A DNA stretch of 10,348 nt. Source: Actinobacteria bacterium UBA5182. GTDB taxonomy: Bacteria; Actinomycetota; UBA4738. Below, in pieces: positions 7,218-10,348 of this stretch. Where the stretch lies: contig DHWM01000193.1 of the NCBI GenBank assembly GCA_002413185.1, positions 9,989 through 20,336 of the forward strand, written 5' to 3'. Positions within the stretch are counted from its first letter, which is position 1, and each line of letters opens with the position of its first letter. The translations under genes were made by a program, and so were the position numbers. Under the pieces are notes generated by a model. The model saw only the letters and a program-made list of their open reading frames with translations. It did not search any database and was not told the DNA's origin.

Positions 7218-8135
7218 GTGAAGATCGTCTCGCTGCTCCCCTCCGCCACCGAGATCGTGTTCGCCCTCGGGCTGGGGGACCAGCTCGAAGCGGTGACCTA
7301 CGAATGCGACTTTCCGGCTGAAGCGCGATCCAAGCCCGTGGTCTCCGAGACCGGCCTTCCCCAGGATCGGCCGCTTTCGGCGGGAGAGATCGATGGGCTG
7401 GTGGGGGAGTTCATGGACCGCCGGGAGCCCATCTACCGGCTCGACAAGGACCTGATCCAGAAGATCCAGCCCGACCTGATCCTGGCGCAAGACCTGTGCA
7501 AGGTCTGCGCCATCCCCTCCGGCGACGTCGCCGATGCCCTCTCCGAGCTGGGATGCCAGGCCAACGTCATCTCCTTGGATCCGAACACGATCGAGGAGAT
7601 CCTGGGCTGCATCGAAACGGTGGCCGACGCGACGGGCACGGCGGCCCGTGGCGCCGAGCTGGTCTCCTCGCTTCGGATCCGGGTCGAAGCAGTGCGGTCG
7701 AAAGCCCTCCGGCTCCCCTCGATCGGCACCCTGTGCCTGGAGTGGTCGGACCCTCCGTTCGTGGCGGGCCACTGGCTGCCGGGGATGGTGGAGATCGCCG
7801 GAGGGACGAACCTGCTCGCGGACAAAGGAGCGCCGTCCCGGAAGGTCGGATGGACGAACATCGCCAACTCGGCGCCCGAGGTGGTCGTGTTCATGCCGTG
7901 CGGCTACTACCTGAACGAGGCGGAAGCCGAGGCCGAGGGGCTCTTCGCCCAGCCGGACTTCGCGGGGACGCCGGCGGCCCGAACCGGGGCAGTGTTCGCC
8001 GTCGACGCCTCCTCGTACTTCTCTCGGCCCGGCCCCCGCATCGTGGACGGTCTGGAGACCCTGGCGTGGGCGATCCACCCCGAGGCCTTCCCCAGGCCGC
8101 CGGCCGAAGCCGTGAGCCGGGTGGGCCCGAGTTGA
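7218..8135 (+). CDS. Cytoplasmic cobalamin-binding-type protein (BtuF-like fold)
   Basis: This 305-residue protein has the periplasmic-binding-protein fold of BtuF and FecB-type proteins, but no signal peptide or lipobox: it begins directly with KIVSLLPSATEIVFALGLGD (2-21), the first strand and helix of the mature domain. Family marks are TYECDFP (27-33), QDLCKVCAIPSGDVADAL (91-108) with the C94-x2-C97 pair, CLEWSDPPFVAGHWLPGM (173-190) and MPCGYY (226-231). This signal-less subgroup is often annotated as cobalamin-binding protein; what it binds has not been settled, to my knowledge. The GTG start lies 9 nt after the E2 stop with only a weak ribosome site, so it is probably the last gene of the operon. 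No permease or ATPase gene is near, so an ABC importer role is unlikely. A role in handling B12 for methylmalonyl-CoA mutase downstream of Val/Ile breakdown would fit but is inferred. Confidence 0.8.
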   Translation: MKIVSLLPSATEIVFALGLGDQLEAVTYECDFPAEARSKPVVSETGLPQDRPLSAGEIDGLVGEFMDRREPIYRLDKDLIQKIQPDLILAQDLCKVCAIPSGDVADALSELGCQANVISLDPNTIEEILGCIETVADATGTAARGAELVSSLRIRVEAVRSKALRLPSIGTLCLEWSDPPFVAGHWLPGMVEIAGGTNLLADKGAPSRKVGWTNIANSAPEVVVFMPCGYYLNEAEAEAEGLFAQPDFAGTPAARTGAVFAVDASSYFSRPGPRIVDGLETLAWAIHPEAFPRPPAEAVSRVGPS

Positions 8136-8161
8136 GGCTCGTCCCTTCTTCCCGGTAGCGT
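8132..8161 (+). promoter_or_regulatory. Possible promoter of the SH3-like small gene
   Basis: TTGAGG (8132-8137) and TAGCGT (8156-8161) are 18 bp apart and resemble -35 and -10 boxes. The -35 overlaps the stop codon of the preceding gene. The -10 ends 9 nt before the ATG at 8171, so the mRNA would have 0-3 leader bases. No ribosome binding site is seen before that ATG, which agrees with a leaderless start. Confidence 0.4.
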
Positions 8162-8170
8162 TGTCGGGCG

Positions 8171-8383
8171 ATGCCGCCCCGACAGAACCTGGTTCGTCCC
8201 GAAGACCTCGGCCGGCGCGTCTCATTCCAGTACGAACTGCCCAACGGGTTCGTCGGCGAGGCGGTCGGCACGCTGGAGGCGTGGGACGACGCAGCCAACA
8301 CCTACCTGGTCCGGAGCAAGCAGGGCGATCTCCTGCGAGTCCCCGCTCTGGGGGTTCGATTCGGGAAGGTGATCCCCGGGTAG
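8171..8383 (+). CDS. Small SH3-like domain protein, function unknown
   Basis: This 70-residue protein consists almost only of predicted short beta strands: GRRVSFQYELP (14-24), EAVGTLEAWDD (30-40), TYLVRSKQGDLLRVPA (44-59) and VRFGKVIPG at the end. The pattern resembles the SH3-like barrel found at the N-terminus of some actinobacterial GNAT acetyltransferases, where a 'G-x-R-V-x-x-R-Y ... G-x-L ... V-R-x-x-x-G-E' layout precedes the catalytic domain. Here the domain stands alone with no acetyltransferase after it. ATG 8171 and TAG 8381-8383 bound a clean frame with the same third-position GC bias as its neighbours. It lies 35 nt after the cobalamin-type gene and is convergent with the response regulator. 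There is no signal peptide, membrane segment or cysteine. Likely real, role unknown. Confidence 0.65.
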   Translation: MPPRQNLVRPEDLGRRVSFQYELPNGFVGEAVGTLEAWDDAANTYLVRSKQGDLLRVPALGVRFGKVIPG

Positions 8384-8422
8384 CTCCGAGCTGATCCGTG
8401 ACGTGGGACCGGCCGTGCGCCC

Positions 8423-8824
8423 TCAGGCAGCGTCCAGGGCCTCGCCCACCAGCCGCACCAGGTCGTCCATGTCGAACGGCTTGGCCAGGAACGATCCCAT
8501 GCCGAGCCGCTCCGCCCTAGCCTTGTCGCCCACCCCTGCCAGCGCGGAGACCAGGATGACCTTGGGCCGCCGTTCGTCGGGGAGCTCGCGGGTCTTGGCC
8601 AGCACCGCCCACCCGTCCACCTGCGGGAGCATCACGTCCAGCACCATCAGATGGGGCGCGAACGTATCCAGCGCTTCGATGGCTGTGCGCCCTTCGGGGG
8701 CCACCTCGACCTCATAGCCCTCGGTTTCGAGATTGAATCGCTCGACCCACGCGAGATCGGCCTCGTCCTCGACGATGAGGATCCGGCGGCCCCGCAGCGG
8801 CGTGTCGATTTCCTCGTTTTCCAT
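8423..8824 (-). CDS. Single-domain response regulator (REC only)
   Basis: This 133-residue protein is a CheY-like receiver with no output domain. It has the acidic pocket E19/D20 in ILIVEDE, the phospho-acceptor D63 in MVLDVMLPQVDGW, S93 in VILVSAL and K115 in FLAKPF, so all phosphorylation residues are present. The first 13 residues are an acidic/basic extension. The ATG at 8824 is the first plausible start. No histidine kinase, HPt or cyclase gene is in the window, so its partner is encoded elsewhere. It follows purM on the same strand, 97 nt downstream, and has a possible -10 box of its own in that gap. A role in phosphorelay or signalling through protein contact is expected for REC-only proteins; the pathway is unknown. 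Confidence 0.92.
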   Translation of the reverse strand: MENEEIDTPLRGRRILIVEDEADLAWVERFNLETEGYEVEVAPEGRTAIEALDTFAPHLMVLDVMLPQVDGWAVLAKTRELPDERRPKVILVSALAGVGDKARAERLGMGSFLAKPFDMDDLVRLVGEALDAA

Positions 8825-8865
8825 AGGCCCGCGTACGACGAGGATGGTCCTGCCTCAGCCCCTAC

Positions 8866-8871
8866 GGTATA
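8866..8871 (-). promoter_or_regulatory. Possible -10 box (TATACC) for the response regulator
   Basis: On the minus strand TATACC lies 41 nt before the ATG at 8824, giving a transcription start near 8859. It is part of the palindrome GTATAC. No -35 is recognised. Without it the response regulator would depend on read-through from purM. Confidence 0.35.
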
Positions 8872-8921
8872 CGATCCCGCTCGCCCGCGGGTTCACACAA
8901 CGGGTCCGGTCCCCCGCCCTC

Positions 8922-10052
8922 TCAGGCGAACTCGACCCCGCTGCCCTCGACCACGTCTCCGATCACCACGGCCTGGACGCCCGCCGCGCGGCACTCCTTC
9001 ACCACGGCATGCTCGGCGCCCGCGGGGGCCACCACCACCATCCCGATCCCCATGTTCAGCACGTTGTACAGGTCGTACGTGTGGATCCCCGTGGCCTTCG
9101 CCACCAGGGGGAAGATCGGAGGCTGTTCCCACGAGCGACGCCGGATCCTGGCACCGAGCCCGGGTGGGAGCGCTCGGGGGACGTTCTCCTTGAACCCTCC
9201 CCCGGTGATGTGCGCGGCCGACCGAACGAAACCCAGGTTCACCAGCGACAGGAGCGGCCCCACGTAGATGGCCGAGGGCTCCAGGAGCTCTTCGCCCAGC
9301 GTCCGACCCAGGGCCGGCACGAACTCCCCGAGCGCTTGCTCGGGCTGATCCTTCAGCAACACCCGCCGGACCAGGCTGTAGCCGTTGGAGTGGAGGCCCG
9401 TGGACGGAAGGCCGATCAGGGCGTCGCCCCGTTCAACCGAGTTCGGGCTGAGCAGCCTGTCTCGATCGGCGATGCCCACTCCGAAACCCGCCAGGTCGAA
9501 CCGCCCCTCGTCGATGGTGCCCGGATGCTCGGCGGTCTCCCCGCCCAGCAGCGTGCAGCCGGCCCGCCGGCAACCCTCCGTCACCCCTTCCACGATGGCG
9601 GCGACCTGGTCCGGCACCAGCCTCCCCACTGCGATGTAGTCGAGGAAGAACAGTGGCTCGGCGCCGGTGCACACGATGTCGTTCACGCACATCGCGACCA
9701 GGTCGATCCCCACGGTGTCGAGCTTGCCAATCAGCCGAGCCACCTCGAGCTTCGTTCCCACGCCGTCGGTGGCCGCGGCCAGGACGCGCCCGCCTCCGAT
9801 GCTGATCAGCCCGGCGAACCCGCCCACGCCCGTCACCACCTGAGCGATCTCCGCAGGTCGAGCCAGGTCCCGGATCATGGCCATGGCCGCCGTAGCAGCC
9901 TCCAGGTCCACGCCCGAGTCGCGGTAGGCGGCGGCCCCGGCATCCACCGGCTCGACCGCGTACCGGTACTTCGAAGGTGTCCCGGCGGGCGCGGCTGCCG
10001 GAGGCTCGTGTCCGGATCGGGGCGGCTGGGGAGGCTTGGGCCCGGTGCTCAC
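8922..10052 (-). CDS. purM: Phosphoribosylformylglycinamidine cyclo-ligase (AIR synthetase)
   Basis: PurM closes the imidazole ring of formylglycinamidine ribonucleotide using ATP, step 5 of de novo purine synthesis, in the cytoplasm. Family motifs are YRDSGVDLEAA (43-53), TGVGGFAGL (74-82), ATDGVGTKLEVA (94-105), GIDLVAMCVNDI (115-126), GGETAEHPG (170-178), LAGFGVG (187-193), PSTGLHSNGYSLVR (216-229) and HITGGGFKENVPR (281-293). Counted from the GTG at 10052 the protein has 376 residues and begins with a Pro/Ala-rich extension of about 30 residues. A second in-frame GTG at 9947 (residue 36) would give 341 residues, the usual family length. Neither start has a clear ribosome binding site. I kept the upstream start because it lies 19 nt after the purF stop, as in coupled operons, but this is uncertain. 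It is the second gene of a purF-purM pair. Confidence 0.95.
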   Translation of the reverse strand: MSTGPKPPQPPRSGHEPPAAAPAGTPSKYRYAVEPVDAGAAAYRDSGVDLEAATAAMAMIRDLARPAEIAQVVTGVGGFAGLISIGGGRVLAAATDGVGTKLEVARLIGKLDTVGIDLVAMCVNDIVCTGAEPLFFLDYIAVGRLVPDQVAAIVEGVTEGCRRAGCTLLGGETAEHPGTIDEGRFDLAGFGVGIADRDRLLSPNSVERGDALIGLPSTGLHSNGYSLVRRVLLKDQPEQALGEFVPALGRTLGEELLEPSAIYVGPLLSLVNLGFVRSAAHITGGGFKENVPRALPPGLGARIRRRSWEQPPIFPLVAKATGIHTYDLYNVLNMGIGMVVVAPAGAEHAVVKECRAAGVQAVVIGDVVEGSGVEFA

Positions 10053-10071
10053 GCGGAGGCTGAGAGAGGGG

Positions 10072-10348
10072 TCACCGGGCCTCGAGAGCGAACTTCGAAG
10101 GCTCGGATTCTCCCACTGGGACCGGATAACGACCGTCGAAGCACGCCCTACAGAACGCGTTCTTGGGCGCGTCGGTGGCGGCGACGAGCTGGTCCAGCGA
10201 AAGGTAGGACAGCGAATCCGCTCCCACGAAGTCCCGGACCTCGTCCACGGAGGCACCCGCCGCGATGAGCTCGCCACGCGTCGACATGTCGATGCCGTAG
10301 AAGCATGGCCACTGGATGGGCGGGCTGACGATGCGAAGGTGGACCTCG
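10072..10348 (-). CDS. purF: Amidophosphoribosyltransferase, C-terminal part (cut by window edge)
   Basis: The last 91 or so residues of PurF are present. The gene continues beyond base 10348, so its start, N-terminal glutaminase and PRPP-binding loop cannot be seen. Diagnostic C-terminal motifs are RIVSPPIQWPCFYGID, then STRGELIAAG, FVGADSLSYLSLDQLV and NAFCRACFDGRYPVP. The two cysteines in FCRACF are the usual conserved pair near the PurF C-terminus, which in Bacillus-type enzymes helps bind a 4Fe-4S cluster. PurF makes phosphoribosylamine from PRPP and glutamine, the first committed step of purine synthesis. The TGA stop lies 19 nt before the purM start, so both genes are likely on one mRNA. 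Confidence 0.95.
   Translation of the reverse strand, partial: EVHLRIVSPPIQWPCFYGIDMSTRGELIAAGASVDEVRDFVGADSLSYLSLDQLVAATDAPKNAFCRACFDGRYPVPVGESEPSKFALEAR

Noticed and set aside
5822..7249. Long minus-strand open frame across E2
   Set aside because: Ser/Arg/Pro-rich shadow of the E2 gene with no recognisable domain.
6348..8225. Minus-strand open frame of more than 600 codons across E2 and the cobalamin-type gene
   Set aside because: Gly/Arg/His-rich antisense product crossing two clearly recognised genes.
8384..8422. Bidirectional terminator between the convergent SH3-like and response regulator genes
   Set aside because: No stable stem or T tract in these 39 bases.
8733..10268. Forward open frame of about 510 codons opposite purM and purF
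   Set aside because: Antisense of purM and purF, whose motifs are unambiguous; its own composition is His/Arg/Pro-rich with no domain.

Overview
The window is dense, high-GC bacterial chromosome with ordinary metabolic and housekeeping genes on both strands. It most likely comes from an actinobacterium (Actinomycetota); class and genus cannot be fixed from it. The reasons are the strong G/C bias at third codon positions, many GTG starts, TAnnnT-type -10 boxes with no clear -35, apparent leaderless starts, the Glu-Asp-Phe tRNA cluster without encoded CCA, and protein variants typical of that phylum. I found no phage gene, transposase, CRISPR array or defence system.

Left part (1-2554). A forward gene (120-1367) encodes a YcaQ/AlkX-type winged-helix DNA glycosylase for interstrand crosslinks. 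Next come three forward tRNA genes, Glu(TTC), Asp(GTC) and Phe(GAA), behind a TATACT -10 box. On the other strand, a 273-residue conserved protein of unknown function (1733-2554) runs head-on into tRNA-Phe, with its stop codon touching the end of the tRNA gene. It has a perfect TATAAT box placed so that its mRNA should be leaderless.

Centre (2555-8135). A divergent promoter drives what looks like one operon for branched-chain amino acid breakdown: leucine/valine dehydrogenase, the E1-alpha, E1-beta and E2 subunits of a branched-chain 2-oxoacid dehydrogenase complex, and a cytoplasmic cobalamin-binding-type protein. Gaps are 10 nt or less, or the genes overlap, so translation is probably coupled. 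The dehydrogenase deaminates Leu/Val/Ile to 2-oxoacids, and the complex converts these to branched acyl-CoAs. The E3 subunit is not in the window. The last gene makes sense if Val and Ile carbon goes on to propionyl-CoA and B12-dependent methylmalonyl-CoA mutase, but that link is inference. A possible 13-codon leader ORF ends on the start codon of the first enzyme.

Right part (8136-10348). A 70-residue SH3-like small protein is forward and possibly leaderless. Convergent to it, on the minus strand, are purF (C-terminal part only, running off the window), purM and a single-domain response regulator. purF and purM are consecutive purine biosynthesis genes. The response regulator follows purM but may have its own promoter.

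Overall this is a normal metabolic region. The items most worth a second look are the uncharacterised 273-residue protein and its leaderless promoter, the leader ORF/start overlap, the cobalamin-binding-type protein inside the branched-chain operon, and the free-standing SH3-like protein.
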